This document shows positions 1 to 10,532 of a stretch of DNA of 64,000 bases, one piece after another. Position 1 is the first letter of the stretch, and each line of letters begins with the position of its first letter. A program made the translations under genes and the position numbers. Location: the NCBI RefSeq assembly GCF_000622225.1, contig NZ_JHWD01000009.1, positions 1 to 64,000 of the forward strand, given 5' to 3'. This DNA comes from Roseomonas mucosa ATCC BAA-692 (GTDB lineage Bacteria; Pseudomonadota; Alphaproteobacteria; Acetobacterales; Acetobacteraceae). Below the pieces are notes generated by a model. It had not been told where the DNA came from. It was given only the letters and a program-made list of their open reading frames with translations, and did not search any database.

Positions 1-365
1 CCCCAGCCTCTCAAGGCCCGCCAGTCCACCGCCAGATCAGCCACGGTCCCACTCAAGTCATCCAGCAACCTCGTGCCAAATCACTCAAGCAAAACATCCA
101 GGCTTCCTACAGTAAAACCCCTATTCACACCTTCAAGGAACAATTCCACACCTCAGAGACAGAACATCCACCCTCAGAGATACCCCCTCGCCAGGAAGCA
201 TCCCCTCCAGTGAACATCCAACCTGTCGGCAGGAAACCCGCGTCAGAAGCACTTCACAGCACCTCGCCGCCGGTGAACGGGCTTATACGGGCCATAAAGA
301 AAGCTGTCAAAGCCCCTCGGCGCAGAATCTTTTCAGATTTCTTGCACCCTCCCGGTGGCCCCTCC
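1..365. other. Intergenic stretch without a recognisable gene
   Basis: No frame here looks like protein. The stretch is visibly poorer in GC than its surroundings and strongly strand-biased: the plus strand is rich in C and A and poor in G. The 8-mer AACATCCA occurs three times (93-100, 163-170, 213-220). A weak AT-rich hairpin (AATCT/AGATT, 326-339) lies past the 3' end of the minus-strand permease gene and could contribute to transcription ending, but no T-run supports a confident terminator call. Confidence 0.5.
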
Positions 366-1265
366 TCAGCCCCTCCTGGCCCGCCGGCTGCGCCGTCGCT
401 GGAGGAGGAGCACCGTCCCCAGGGCCAGCACGATTACCAGCAGGGACATGCCAGTGGTCAGCGTGCCCAGGGCATAGATTTCCGGCGTGGTCACGGTGGT
501 GGTCAGCCCCTGGAGCTCCAGGGGCAGGGTGTTCTGTCCACCGATCGCCTGGCTGGTCCGGGCCACCTCGTCCCAGGACAGGGTGAAGCCGAACAGCGCC
601 ACGCCCACCAGGGAGGGCGCGATGATCGGGATCACCACATGCCGCAGCACCTGCCGCGGCGAGGCGCCCAGGTCGCGCGCCGCCTCCTCATAAGCCGGGT
701 TGAAGCGGTTGAAGACGGCGAAGAGGATCAGCAGCCCGAAGGGCAGCGTCCAGGTCAGGTGCGCCCCCAGGGCGGAGGTATAGAGGCCCGCCGCGGTCTC
801 GTAGTTCCGCAGCCAGGCGATGTCCCAGCGCTCCGCAAGGGCCTTCACCAGGTCGTCGATCAGCCGGAACTCCAGCCCGATCCCCAGGCTGACCACGATG
901 GAGGGCATGATCAGGCTGGCCACTGCCACATAGAACAGGGCGTCCTGGCCCTTGAAGCGCTTGCGGAAGGCCAGCCCCGCCGGCAGCGCCAGCCCGACGG
1001 TGAGCAGCATCACCACCAGCCCCAGGCGGAAGGACCGTCCGAAGGCCGCCCAGATATCCACCACCCCTACCCCCTGCCAGAGGCGGGAGAACCAGTAGGT
1101 GGAGAACCCGTTCATCGGGAAGGTCAGCCCGCCCTGCGGCCCCTGGAAGCTCAGGATCACGATGGTCAGGATCGGCCCGTAAAGGAACAGGACGAAGAGG
1201 GCGAAAAGCGCGGCCAGCCACCAGAAGGCCGCCGGCCGCTTCTCCCTGACGGCGGGCCCGCTCAC
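366..1265 (-). CDS. ABC transporter permease, PotC type
   Basis: Inner-membrane permease of a spermidine/putrescine-type ABC importer, 299 residues. About six hydrophobic segments are visible; the first follows a short cytoplasmic start ending REKRPAAFWW. The EAARDLGASPRQVLRHVVIP stretch around residue 200 is the EAA loop that docks on the ATPase. I place the start at the GTG at 1265, which overlaps the stop of the upstream permease by four bases (GTGA); the frame stays open further upstream but that part has no membrane character and is a shadow of the neighbour. It is the last gene of a five-gene minus-strand operon. The substrate is not deducible from sequence; polyamine, opine or another small cation is possible. 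Confidence 0.88.
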   Translation of the reverse strand: MSGPAVREKRPAAFWWLAALFALFVLFLYGPILTIVILSFQGPQGGLTFPMNGFSTYWFSRLWQGVGVVDIWAAFGRSFRLGLVVMLLTVGLALPAGLAFRKRFKGQDALFYVAVASLIMPSIVVSLGIGLEFRLIDDLVKALAERWDIAWLRNYETAAGLYTSALGAHLTWTLPFGLLILFAVFNRFNPAYEEAARDLGASPRQVLRHVVIPIIAPSLVGVALFGFTLSWDEVARTSQAIGGQNTLPLELQGLTTTVTTPEIYALGTLTTGMSLLVIVLALGTVLLLQRRRSRRARRG

Positions 1266-2188
1266 AGTTCGCGCCTCACATCCACCAGCTTGGTCAACCC
1301 CCAGATCATCATCAGCACCACCGCCAGCAGCACCACCGCATTGGCCGCGGCGATGGGGAATTGCAGGTAGCTCATCTGCACCTGGATCACCTTGCCCACC
1401 GAGGCGATCTGCTGCCCGCCCATGATGCCGACCGTCACGAAGTCGCCCATCACGATGGTCAGCACGAAGATCGAGCCGATCACGATGCCCGGCTTGCACA
1501 GCGGCAGGATGACATGGACCAGGGTCTGCCAGCCGCTCGCCCCGCCATCGCGCGCCGCCTCGATCAGCGAGCGGTCGATGCGCGCCATGGAGTTGAAGAT
1601 CGGCACCATCATGAACAGCGTGTAGAGATGGACGAAGGCCAGCAGCACCGAGAACTCGGAATAAAGCAGCCAGTCCAGCGGCGTATCGACGATGCCCAGC
1701 GCCATCAGCCCCTGGTTCACCAGCCCGTTGCGGCCCAGCAGCGGTACCCAGGCGATCATGCGGATGACGTTGGAGGTCCAGAACGGCACGGTGCAGAGCA
1801 GGAACAGCCCCATCTGCACCGTGGTCGTGCGGATGTGGAAGGACAGGAAATAGGCGATGCCGAAGCCCAGCAGCAGCGTCGTGCCCCAGGCCAGCAGGCA
1901 GAACTTCAGCGTCGAGAGATAGGTCGCGAAGGTGACGCAGAGGTCCGGCAGCCGCGCGAGGCAACCATCGAAGACGTCGCGGTAGTTCTGCAGCGTCAGG
2001 TCCGGCGTGATCTGGTACTCGTCATAGGTCCAGAAGGATACCAGCACGGTCAGCACCAGCGGCACGACGAAGAACAGCAGGAAGAGCAGCGCGAAGGGCG
2101 CCGCCTGCCAATAGGCAATGTTGCGTCGGCGCGCGTTCCGGGGCGGTTTCGCCCCGGACAGACCCGCCTCGGGAGCCATGGCATCCAT
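1262..2188 (-). CDS. ABC transporter permease, PotB type
   Basis: First inner-membrane permease of the same importer, 308 residues. It starts with a short polar N-terminus (MDAMAPEAGLSG), then a hydrophobic segment rich in F and L, and carries the EAA-type loop SLIEAARDGGASGWQTLVHV around residues 205-225. The start could be GTG 2191 or ATG 2188; I prefer the ATG because it sits about six bases after a GGGGTGG-like ribosome site. It lies 27 bases after the stop of the binding-protein gene and is coupled to the second permease by a GTGA overlap. PotB and PotC type permeases normally form a heterodimer. Confidence 0.88.
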   Translation of the reverse strand: MDAMAPEAGLSGAKPPRNARRRNIAYWQAAPFALLFLLFFVVPLVLTVLVSFWTYDEYQITPDLTLQNYRDVFDGCLARLPDLCVTFATYLSTLKFCLLAWGTTLLLGFGIAYFLSFHIRTTTVQMGLFLLCTVPFWTSNVIRMIAWVPLLGRNGLVNQGLMALGIVDTPLDWLLYSEFSVLLAFVHLYTLFMMVPIFNSMARIDRSLIEAARDGGASGWQTLVHVILPLCKPGIVIGSIFVLTIVMGDFVTVGIMGGQQIASVGKVIQVQMSYLQFPIAAANAVVLLAVVLMMIWGLTKLVDVRREL

Positions 2189-2215
2189 CACGCCACCCCG
2201 CGAGCCGCTGACGGC

Positions 2216-3502
2216 TCAGGCCACGATGAACTCATTCCATTTCCTGATCAGATACGCGTTCTCGTCCATCACGGAGTTCCAGCAGGCGACCCGGCCCATG
2301 CGCTGCTCGTAGGAGCCGCCGTCGCGCACCGTGCCCGCCTTCTCCACCACCACGCCGGCCGGCGACCTGACGTCCCGCTCGGCCGGCTTGCCCTCCATCC
2401 AGTAGGCCCATTCGTAGGGCTCCATCTGCTGGCGCGCCGTCTCGGGCACGGAAGGATAGTAGCCCTGGCGCAGCAACGTGGCCCCGACCCAGCCGGACAG
2501 GAACCAGTTGATGAAGTCATAGGCCGCGTCCAGCTTGCGCCCTTCCAGCGTGCGCGGGATGCCGAGGCCCAGCCCCCAGCCGCGATAGCCCTCCTTCAGC
2601 GGCTGGAAGACGCAGGGGATGCCCTGCGAGCGCACCTTGGTCACGGCCGGCGACCACATCGACTGGATCACCGTCTCTCCGGAGCCCATCAGGTTCACGC
2701 TCTCGTTGAAATCGCTCCAGAACGCCCGGAACTGCCCCGCCCTCTTCGCCTCCGTCATCAGGCCGAGCGTGGCGTCGATTTCGGCCTTCGTCATGTTGCC
2801 CTTGTCGGCATAGGTCACCTTGCCGATGGCCTCCGCCACCATCGCCGCATCCATGATGCCGACCGAGGGGCTGTTCACCAGCGCAGCCTTGCCCTTGAAC
2901 TCCGGATTCAGCAGCTCGGCCCAGCTTCCGATGGAGCGGCCGATCAGGTCGGGGCGGATGCCCAGCGTATCGCCGTTGCAGTTGATGGGGATCAGCGACA
3001 TCCATTCGGTCGGCCCCGTGGCGAAACCCTTGCTGCGCACCCCGGTCAGGAAGGCGGTCTTCTTCGGCGCGCTGCCCTGGTCGCCGATCCTGCGCCCGGC
3101 CACCTCGCCCCGGGTGAAGAGCGGCGCGATCCTCTCGGCCATCTTCACCCGCTTGACCTCGATGCCGGCCATGTTGCCGGAGGGCATCAGCTGCCGCACC
3201 GCGGAGAAGTCGGTGTCCACCAGGTCGAAGGTGCTGGGCTGCGTCACCACCCGGCGTACGATGTCCTCATGCACCCCCGTGGTGTATTCGAGGGTGATCC
3301 CGGTCTCCTCCTTGCAGCGCTGCGCGATGGCCTGGCTCTGGTTCACCCCCAGGCCCAGGTAGCGCAGCGTCACCGGCTCCTGCGCATGCACCGCCGGGGC
3401 GCCCAGGGGGGCGCCAAGCGCCGCGGCACCCCCCAGCAGGCCCCGCAGCACCGGGCGCCGGCCGATGCCGGAAGCATGCTTCATCTGGCTCACGTCATCC
3501 AT
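2216..3502 (-). CDS. Periplasmic binding protein of the PotD-type importer, paralogue 1
   Basis: Extracellular solute-binding protein (SBP_bac_8/PotD-like), 428 residues. A twin-arginine-style leader (GIGRRPVLRGLLGGAAALGA) ends near VHAQEP, so Tat export to the periplasm is likely. ATG 3502 is preceded by GGGAG. The mature protein is a clear paralogue of the next gene upstream: from about PTEWMSLIP to the C-terminus the two are nearly identical, while the N-terminal third differs strongly. The long identical blocks (GQFRAFWSDFNESVNLM, GIPCVFQPL, WNEFI) lie in the second half. Both probably feed the same permease pair but bind different ligands. Ligand unknown. Confidence 0.88.
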   Translation of the reverse strand: MDDVSQMKHASGIGRRPVLRGLLGGAAALGAPLGAPAVHAQEPVTLRYLGLGVNQSQAIAQRCKEETGITLEYTTGVHEDIVRRVVTQPSTFDLVDTDFSAVRQLMPSGNMAGIEVKRVKMAERIAPLFTRGEVAGRRIGDQGSAPKKTAFLTGVRSKGFATGPTEWMSLIPINCNGDTLGIRPDLIGRSIGSWAELLNPEFKGKAALVNSPSVGIMDAAMVAEAIGKVTYADKGNMTKAEIDATLGLMTEAKRAGQFRAFWSDFNESVNLMGSGETVIQSMWSPAVTKVRSQGIPCVFQPLKEGYRGWGLGLGIPRTLEGRKLDAAYDFINWFLSGWVGATLLRQGYYPSVPETARQQMEPYEWAYWMEGKPAERDVRSPAGVVVEKAGTVRDGGSYEQRMGRVACWNSVMDENAYLIRKWNEFIVA

Positions 3503-3633
3503 GGCAGATCTCCCGCAGCCGCGCGGCCCGATCGCCGCGCGCCGATGCCGTGAGAACCGGACCCCATCCCCAATGATTTCTTGTCGGACGGAGCGGCCCG
3601 GCAGGCCGCCCCGCTCCAGCCCACGCCGCCCGG

Positions 3634-4935
3634 TCAGGCGGCGATGAACTCGTTCCACTTGCGGATGAGGTAGGTGTTCTCGTCCATCACCGCGTTCCAG
3701 CAGGCGACCCGGCCCATGCGCTGCTCGTAGGAGCCGCCGTCGCGCACCGTGCCCGCCTTCTCCAGCAGCGAGCCGTCCGGCGCCTTGATGTCCTGGGCCG
3801 CCGGCTTGCCCTCCATCCAGTAGGCCCACTCATAGGGCTCCATGTTGGCCTTGGCCGTGCTGAGCACCGCCGAGTAGTAGCCCTGGCGGTTCAGGAAGGC
3901 GCCGGCCCAGCCCGACAGGAACCAGTTGATGAAGTCATAGGCCGCATCCAGCTTGCGCCCTTCCAGCGTGCGCGGGATGCCGAAGCCCGAGGCCCAGGCG
4001 CGGTAGCCCTCGCGCAGCGGCTGGAAGACGCAGGGGATGCCTTGCGAGCGCACCTTGGTCACGGCCGGCGACCACATCGACTGGATCACCGTCTCCCCCG
4101 AGGCCATCAGGTTGACGCTCTCGTTGAAGTCGCTCCAGAAGGCCCGGAACTGCCCCGCCTTCTTGGCCTCGGTGAGGATGCCGAGGGTCTTGTCGATCTC
4201 GGCCTTGGTCATGTTGCCCTTGTCGGCATAGGTGTGGGCGCCCATCGCCTCCACCACCATCGCCGCGTCCATGATGCCGATGGAGGGGATGTTCAGGATC
4301 GAGGCCTTGCCCTTGAACTCCGGGTTCAGCAGCTCCTTCCAGCTCTCGACCGGACGCTTGATCAGGTCGGGGCGGATGCCCAGCGTGTCGGCGTTGTAGG
4401 TGGTGGGGATCAGGCTCATCCACTCGGTCGGGCCGTCGGCGAACTCCTTGGAGTTGCGGCCCTTCATGAACTGCACCTTCTTCGGCGCGGTGCCCTGCTC
4501 GCCGATCTTCTTGCCGTCGATCTCACCCTTGGTGAAGACCGGGGTGATGTTGTCGAACTCCTTGATCCGCTTCGCCTCGATGCCCTGCAGGTTGCCCGAG
4601 GGCGCGACGCGCTTGGCGGAGAAGTACTCCATGTCCAGCAGGTCGAAGGTGTTGGGCTGCGTCACCGCGCGGCGGATCACGTCATCCGTCACCACCGGGA
4701 TGTACTCGATGGTGATGCCCAGGTCCTGCTTCACCTTGGCGGCGATCTCGGCGCTCTGGTTCACCGCCGTGCCCAGGTAGCGCAGCGTCACCGGCTCCTG
4801 CGCATGCACTGCCGGGGCGGCCAGGCGGAAGGCGCCGGCCGCGGCCAGGCCGCTCGCGGCGCCGAACAGCGTGCGCCGGCCCAGCGTCCCCAGGGCGCCG
4901 TGGGGGTTCGCCCCGTTCTTCTTGCTTTCACTCAT
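3634..4935 (-). CDS. Periplasmic binding protein of the PotD-type importer, paralogue 2
   Basis: Extracellular solute-binding protein of the same family, 433 residues, with a classic Tat leader (GRRTLFGAASGLAAAGAFRL) and cleavage expected after VHA. ATG 4935 follows a strong GGAGGA ribosome site, which is why I reject the slightly longer frame starting 36 bases earlier. It is transcribed after the ATPase gene and before paralogue 1, with about 110-130 base gaps on each side. Compared with paralogue 1, the N-terminal domain diverges (for example ITIEYIPVVTDDVIRR against ITLEYTTGVHEDIVRR) while the C-terminal two thirds is almost unchanged, indicating a recent duplication or gene conversion. 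Confidence 0.9.
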   Translation of the reverse strand: MSESKKNGANPHGALGTLGRRTLFGAASGLAAAGAFRLAAPAVHAQEPVTLRYLGTAVNQSAEIAAKVKQDLGITIEYIPVVTDDVIRRAVTQPNTFDLLDMEYFSAKRVAPSGNLQGIEAKRIKEFDNITPVFTKGEIDGKKIGEQGTAPKKVQFMKGRNSKEFADGPTEWMSLIPTTYNADTLGIRPDLIKRPVESWKELLNPEFKGKASILNIPSIGIMDAAMVVEAMGAHTYADKGNMTKAEIDKTLGILTEAKKAGQFRAFWSDFNESVNLMASGETVIQSMWSPAVTKVRSQGIPCVFQPLREGYRAWASGFGIPRTLEGRKLDAAYDFINWFLSGWAGAFLNRQGYYSAVLSTAKANMEPYEWAYWMEGKPAAQDIKAPDGSLLEKAGTVRDGGSYEQRMGRVACWNAVMDENTYLIRKWNEFIAA

Positions 4936-5046
4936 GAGCCTTGCTCCTCCAGGGTGGGGGCTGCCCGCCACCGTGTCTGCATCGGGGCCACCCGGACCGC
5001 TTGGCCGGGATGGCGGAGAAATCGCGCCGCCTTCAGCGTGCGCCGC

Positions 5047-6093
5047 TCAGGCCGGAAGCGCCTGGCCGTGGGCGGGCACGCTCAACCGGTGCGCGTCCGT
5101 GCCGCTCCAGCCGACCGTCACCGCCTCGCCCTGGCTCAGCGGCGCGGCCTCGAAGGCATCGTCGGACAGGATGGCGGTCATCTCCGGCAGGGTGTCGCGA
5201 TAGGCGCCCTCCCCGGCGAGGCGGAGCTGCACGAAGCTGCCCTGGTACTCGACCATGGCGACCCGGGCCGGCAGCCCGTCCCTGCCGTTCTCGGATGGCC
5301 AGCCACGCGCCACCTGCATCCGGTCGGTGCGCACCGCGAAGGGCCCGCCCGCGCCCGGCAGGTCGATGACGTTGTGGCCGCCGATGAAGCGCGCCACGAA
5401 GGGTGTCGCGGGGCGCGAGAAGACCGTGCGCGGGTCGTCCGCCTGCTCGATCCGCCCGGCATTCATCACCACGGCGAGGTCGGAGAGCGCCATCGCCTCC
5501 TCCTGGCTGTGGGTGACATGGATGAAGGTGATGCCGAGCTCGTTCTGCAGCCGCTTCAGCTCCGCCCGCACCTGGATGCGCAGGAAGGGGTCGAGCGCCG
5601 AGAGCGGCTCGTCCAGCAGCAGCACCGAGGGCTCCGTCACCAGCGCCCGGGCAAGGGCCACGCGCTGCTGCTGCCCGCCCGAGAGCTGCGCCGGCAGGCG
5701 GGTGGCGTATTTCTCCATGTGCACGAGGCGCAGCATGGCCTCGGCCTTCGCCCGCCGCTCCGCCTTGCCGATGCCGCGCATGCGCGGGCCGAAGGCGACG
5801 TTGTCCAGGCAGTTCAGGTGCGGGAAAAGCGCGTAGCTCTGGAACATCATCGCCGTGCCCCGCGCCGCCGGGGCCAGGCCGCCGACGTTGCGCGGGCCGA
5901 TCAGGATGTCGCCGTCGCTGATGTCCTCATGCCCGGCGATCATCCGCAGCGTGCTGGTCTTGCCGCAGCCCGAGGGGCCGAGCAGGCAGCAATAGCTCCC
6001 CGCCGGGATGCGCAGGTCGATCCCGTCCACCGCCACCGCCCCGTTGGGGTAGCGCTTGGTCACCTTCACCAGCTCGACACTCGCCCCGCGCAT
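5047..6093 (-). CDS. ABC transporter ATPase, PotA type
   Basis: Cytoplasmic ATPase that powers the PotBC-type importer, 348 residues. Walker A is GPSGCGKTS near residue 37, the signature is LSGGQQQRVALARAL, Walker B is LLLDEPLSALD, and the switch histidine is in HVTHSQEEAM. A C-terminal TOBE-like region (about 270-348) follows, as in PotA/FbpC. I start it at ATG 6093 (MRGASVELVKVTKRYPNG), where family similarity begins; the open frame continues to 6282 but runs into the intergenic repeat and is not protein-like. It is the first gene of the five-gene operon, in the order ATPase, two binding proteins, two permeases. Confidence 0.9.
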   Translation of the reverse strand: MRGASVELVKVTKRYPNGAVAVDGIDLRIPAGSYCCLLGPSGCGKTSTLRMIAGHEDISDGDILIGPRNVGGLAPAARGTAMMFQSYALFPHLNCLDNVAFGPRMRGIGKAERRAKAEAMLRLVHMEKYATRLPAQLSGGQQQRVALARALVTEPSVLLLDEPLSALDPFLRIQVRAELKRLQNELGITFIHVTHSQEEAMALSDLAVVMNAGRIEQADDPRTVFSRPATPFVARFIGGHNVIDLPGAGGPFAVRTDRMQVARGWPSENGRDGLPARVAMVEYQGSFVQLRLAGEGAYRDTLPEMTAILSDDAFEAAPLSQGEAVTVGWSGTDAHRLSVPAHGQALPA

Positions 6094-6189
6094 GAGCCCC
6101 CAGACCGATCCATGTCCCCGCCGCGAGGAACGCAAGGCCCGTGCCACCGTCATCATTCTCCGGAGAACCCTGGGCGTTGCGCCTGCCGC

Positions 6190-6476
6190 CACCCCCGGGG
6201 GAGGCTCCGCCTGCCCCCGGAACTCCCACCGCCGGGGACATCGTATGTCCCCAGGCCCCGCCTTGAGTGGGTGAGGTGGCAAGGTCAGCCGGTGGCGTGA
6301 TCCCAGGGAGCAGGTGGATCAGGAGGTCGCCCGGAAGAAGTGAAGGACACCTTGTCCGCACTCGCGGCATCCGCGGCTTGCCGGAGAGCATCGCTTCCGG
6401 CGCGATCCGGCGGCAGCGGGAACCAGCGACGATGATTCCAGGGCACACGCTGTCCTGGCGGACAGGGGTCCCGGAA
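6190..6476 (-). repeat. Mosaic hairpin repeat, copy a (B end to A end)
   Basis: First of six related intergenic copies. It begins with a GGGGGAGGC/GCCTGCCCCC hairpin, then hairpin B (GGGGACAT, loop CGT, ATGTCCCC, 6234-6252). A shared central block containing CAGGGAGCAGGTGGA and a GCCGGAGAGC-type stem around 6380-6402 follows. Hairpin A lies at 6438-6458 (arms CCAGGGCAC and TGTCCTGG). The outer A-end hairpin is missing. It lies between the divergent PotA-type ATPase and copA. No open frame inside it is protein-like. Confidence 0.75.
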
Positions 6477-6571
6477 GCGAAACCCTGCCGGCGCATTGAA
6501 CATTTCTTAGGCAATTCCTGCCGCAATGACGCCTGCGCAAGGCAAGTATGCATCGCATCCCGGGAAGAGGC

Positions 6572-6602
6572 TTGACCTTCCCGGAGAGGGAAGCCCCACC
6601 TC
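6572..6602 (+). promoter_or_regulatory. CueR/MerR-type copper-responsive promoter of copA
   Basis: A perfect 6-5-6 dyad (CTTCCC, GGAGA, GGGAAG; 6577-6593) overlaps a consensus-like -35 box TTGACC (6572-6577). MerR-family activators bind such a dyad inside an overlong 19-20 base spacer. That spacing would put the -10 at about 6597-6602 (CACCTC, a poor match, as is usual for these promoters). Location directly before copA, with cueR in the same operon, fits copper control. Confidence 0.7.
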
Positions 6603-6608
6603 TTGGCC

Positions 6609-8832
<2,224 letters not shown>

Positions 8833-8846
<14 letters not shown>

Positions 8847-9216
8847 GGCGGCCGCCGTCAGCGGCCTCAGCGCCAAGGCGATCCGCCGCTACGAGGAGGC
8901 CGGGCTGATCCGCCCGCGCCGCCTCGCCAATGGCTACCGCAGCTACAACGAGCGCGATGTCGCCGCCCTGCGCTTCGCCCGCCACGCGCGGGAACTGGCC
9001 TTCCCGCTGGTCGAGGTGAAACGCCTGCTGGAGCTCTGGAGCGACGGCAGCCGCGCCAGCGCCGATGTCCGCACCATTGCCCAGGAGCATATCCTGGCGC
9101 TGGAGGCCAAGGCCGCCTCGCTGCAGGCCATCGCCGGCAGCCTGCGGCAACTCGTTTCCTGCTGTCGGGGTGATTCCCGCCCCGACTGCCCCATCCTGGA
9201 GGAACTGGCAAAATGA
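8833..9216 (+). CDS. cueR: MerR-family copper efflux regulator
   Basis: Copper-sensing transcription activator, 127 residues. The N-terminal winged HTH (MNIGEAAAVSGLSAKAIRRYEEAGLI) is typical of MerR, followed by a dimerisation helix. The C-terminal metal loop has Cys110, Cys111 and Cys119 in CCRGDSRPDCPI; the Cys111-Cys119 spacing of eight equals that of the two Cu(I) ligands of E. coli CueR. It overlaps copA by 14 bases and copZ by four (ATGA), so it is translated from the operon it controls. The dyad at 6577-6593 is its likely target. Confidence 0.93.
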
Positions 9217-9410
9217 TCGAACTGACCGTGAAGGGCATGGACTGCAACCATTGCGTCCAGTCCGTGACCGAGGCGGTGAAGAGCGTGGACCCCGCCGCCA
9301 AGGTCGAGGTGGACCTGTCGACCGGCCGCGTCCGCGCCGAAACCGAGGCTGGCCGCGCCCGCCTCGCCGAGGCGATTCGTGCCGAAGGCTACGAGGTGTC
9401 GGAAGGCTGA
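9213..9410 (+). CDS. copZ: Heavy-metal-domain copper chaperone
   Basis: Small cytosolic Cu(I) carrier of 65 residues, consisting of one HMA ferredoxin-like fold. The metal motif GMDCNHC holds Cys11 and Cys14. The start overlaps the cueR stop (ATGA), so it is the third gene of the copA-cueR-copZ operon. It probably hands Cu(I) to the HMA domain of CopA or buffers free copper. The CNHC form, with His between the cysteines, is common in bacterial CopZ-like chaperones. Confidence 0.92.
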   Translation: MIELTVKGMDCNHCVQSVTEAVKSVDPAAKVEVDLSTGRVRAETEAGRARLAEAIRAEGYEVSEG

Positions 9411-9513
9411 TCCGGGGAACATTCCGCGGGCATCGCCGCTCGGCCTATTCCCGGGGCGGCGCTGCCTTCCCGGTCCGGCTCCGCCCATGGGCCGGAAGCG
9501 CGATGCCCCAGGG

Positions 9514-9542
9514 TTCCGCCGCGCGGCGCGCAAGCCTATATC
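9514..9542 (+). promoter_or_regulatory. Candidate dapF promoter
   Basis: TTCCGC (9514-9519) and TATATC (9537-9542) are separated by 17 bases. The predicted transcription start, about seven bases past the -10, coincides with the GTG start of dapF, which has no ribosome site in front of it. This suggests a leaderless message. Confidence 0.45.
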
Positions 9543-9548
9543 GCTGCC

Positions 9549-10364
9549 GTGCTTATTCCCTTCCGCAAGATGCACGGACTCGGCAACGACTTCGTCGTGC
9601 TCGATGGCCGTGAGCAGCCCCTGCCCCTGACGCCCGCGCGCATCGTCGCCATCGGCGACCGCCGCCGGGGCGTGGGCTTCGACCAGCTCGTGGTGCTGGA
9701 GCCTGCGCCGGAGGGAAGCGACGTCTTCATGCGCATCGCCAACCCGGACGGTTCCGAGGCCGGGGCCTGCGGCAACGCCACGCGCTGCGTCGCCAGCCTG
9801 CTGATGGCCGAGAGCGGGCAGGAACACGTCACCATCCGCACCATCTCCGGCGCCCTGCCGGCGAAGGCGCTGCCGGACGGGCTGATCCAGGTGGACATGG
9901 GCCCGCCGCGCCTCGGCTGGCGGGACGTGCCCCTGGCGCGGGAGGCCGACACGCTGCGCCTGCCGCTCTCCCTCGGCCCGGTTTCCGGGCCCGCGGCCTG
10001 TTCCATGGGAAACCCGCACGCCACCTTCTTCGTCAAGGATCTGGCGGCGATCGACCCGGCGGCCCTGGGCCCGGCGCTGGAGCACGATCCCTGGTTCCCG
10101 GAGCGGGCCAATATCGGCTTCGCTCAGGTCCTGGCTCCGGATCGCCTCCGCCTTGTGGTCTGGGAGCGTGGCGCAGGGCTGACCCTGGCCTGTGGTTCCG
10201 GAGCCTGTGCCACGCTGGTGAACGCGGCGCGGCGTGGGCTCACGGGGCGGGAGGCCACGGTGTCGCTGCCGGGCGGCGACCTGCGGATCGCCTGGCGGGA
10301 GGATGGGCATGTGCTGATGACCGGACCGGCCGAGACCGCCTATCGCGGCGAGATCGAGATCTGA
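9549..10364 (+). CDS. dapF: Diaminopimelate epimerase
   Basis: Converts LL- to meso-diaminopimelate for lysine and peptidoglycan synthesis; cytoplasmic, 271 residues, the usual family length. The two catalytic cysteines are Cys74 in GACGNATRC and Cys215 in LACGSGAC, each the acid/base on one face of the substrate. The signature [13 protein letters not shown] is at residues 7-19. The start is GTG 9549, since homologues have a short lead before KMHGLGND. ftsY follows 168 bases downstream, an arrangement found in other alphaproteobacteria. Confidence 0.96.
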   Translation: MLIPFRKMHGLGNDFVVLDGREQPLPLTPARIVAIGDRRRGVGFDQLVVLEPAPEGSDVFMRIANPDGSEAGACGNATRCVASLLMAESGQEHVTIRTISGALPAKALPDGLIQVDMGPPRLGWRDVPLAREADTLRLPLSLGPVSGPAACSMGNPHATFFVKDLAAIDPAALGPALEHDPWFPERANIGFAQVLAPDRLRLVVWERGAGLTLACGSGACATLVNAARRGLTGREATVSLPGGDLRIAWREDGHVLMTGPAETAYRGEIEI

Positions 10365-10532
10365 GGCGGCCCCGCCGGGAACGGTCCCGGCGGAAGCGAC
10401 CGGGTCGCTTCCCGTCGTTCCAACGGCCCGGGCAGCCGGTCCCGTCCTCCGGGCCCGTTTGTCCGGGGCCATCATCGAGACACCGCCCCTTTCCAGGCCC
10501 AAGGGCCGGGGCGGCAGGGGAGGCAGAATCGC

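Noticed and set aside
326-339. AATCT/AGATT hairpin as terminator of the PotC-type gene
   Set aside because: Only five AT pairs, and no proper T-run on the transcribed side.
4042-6300. A 752-codon open frame on the plus strand
   Set aside because: Antisense to a binding protein and the PotA-type ATPase, and it runs into the intergenic repeat.
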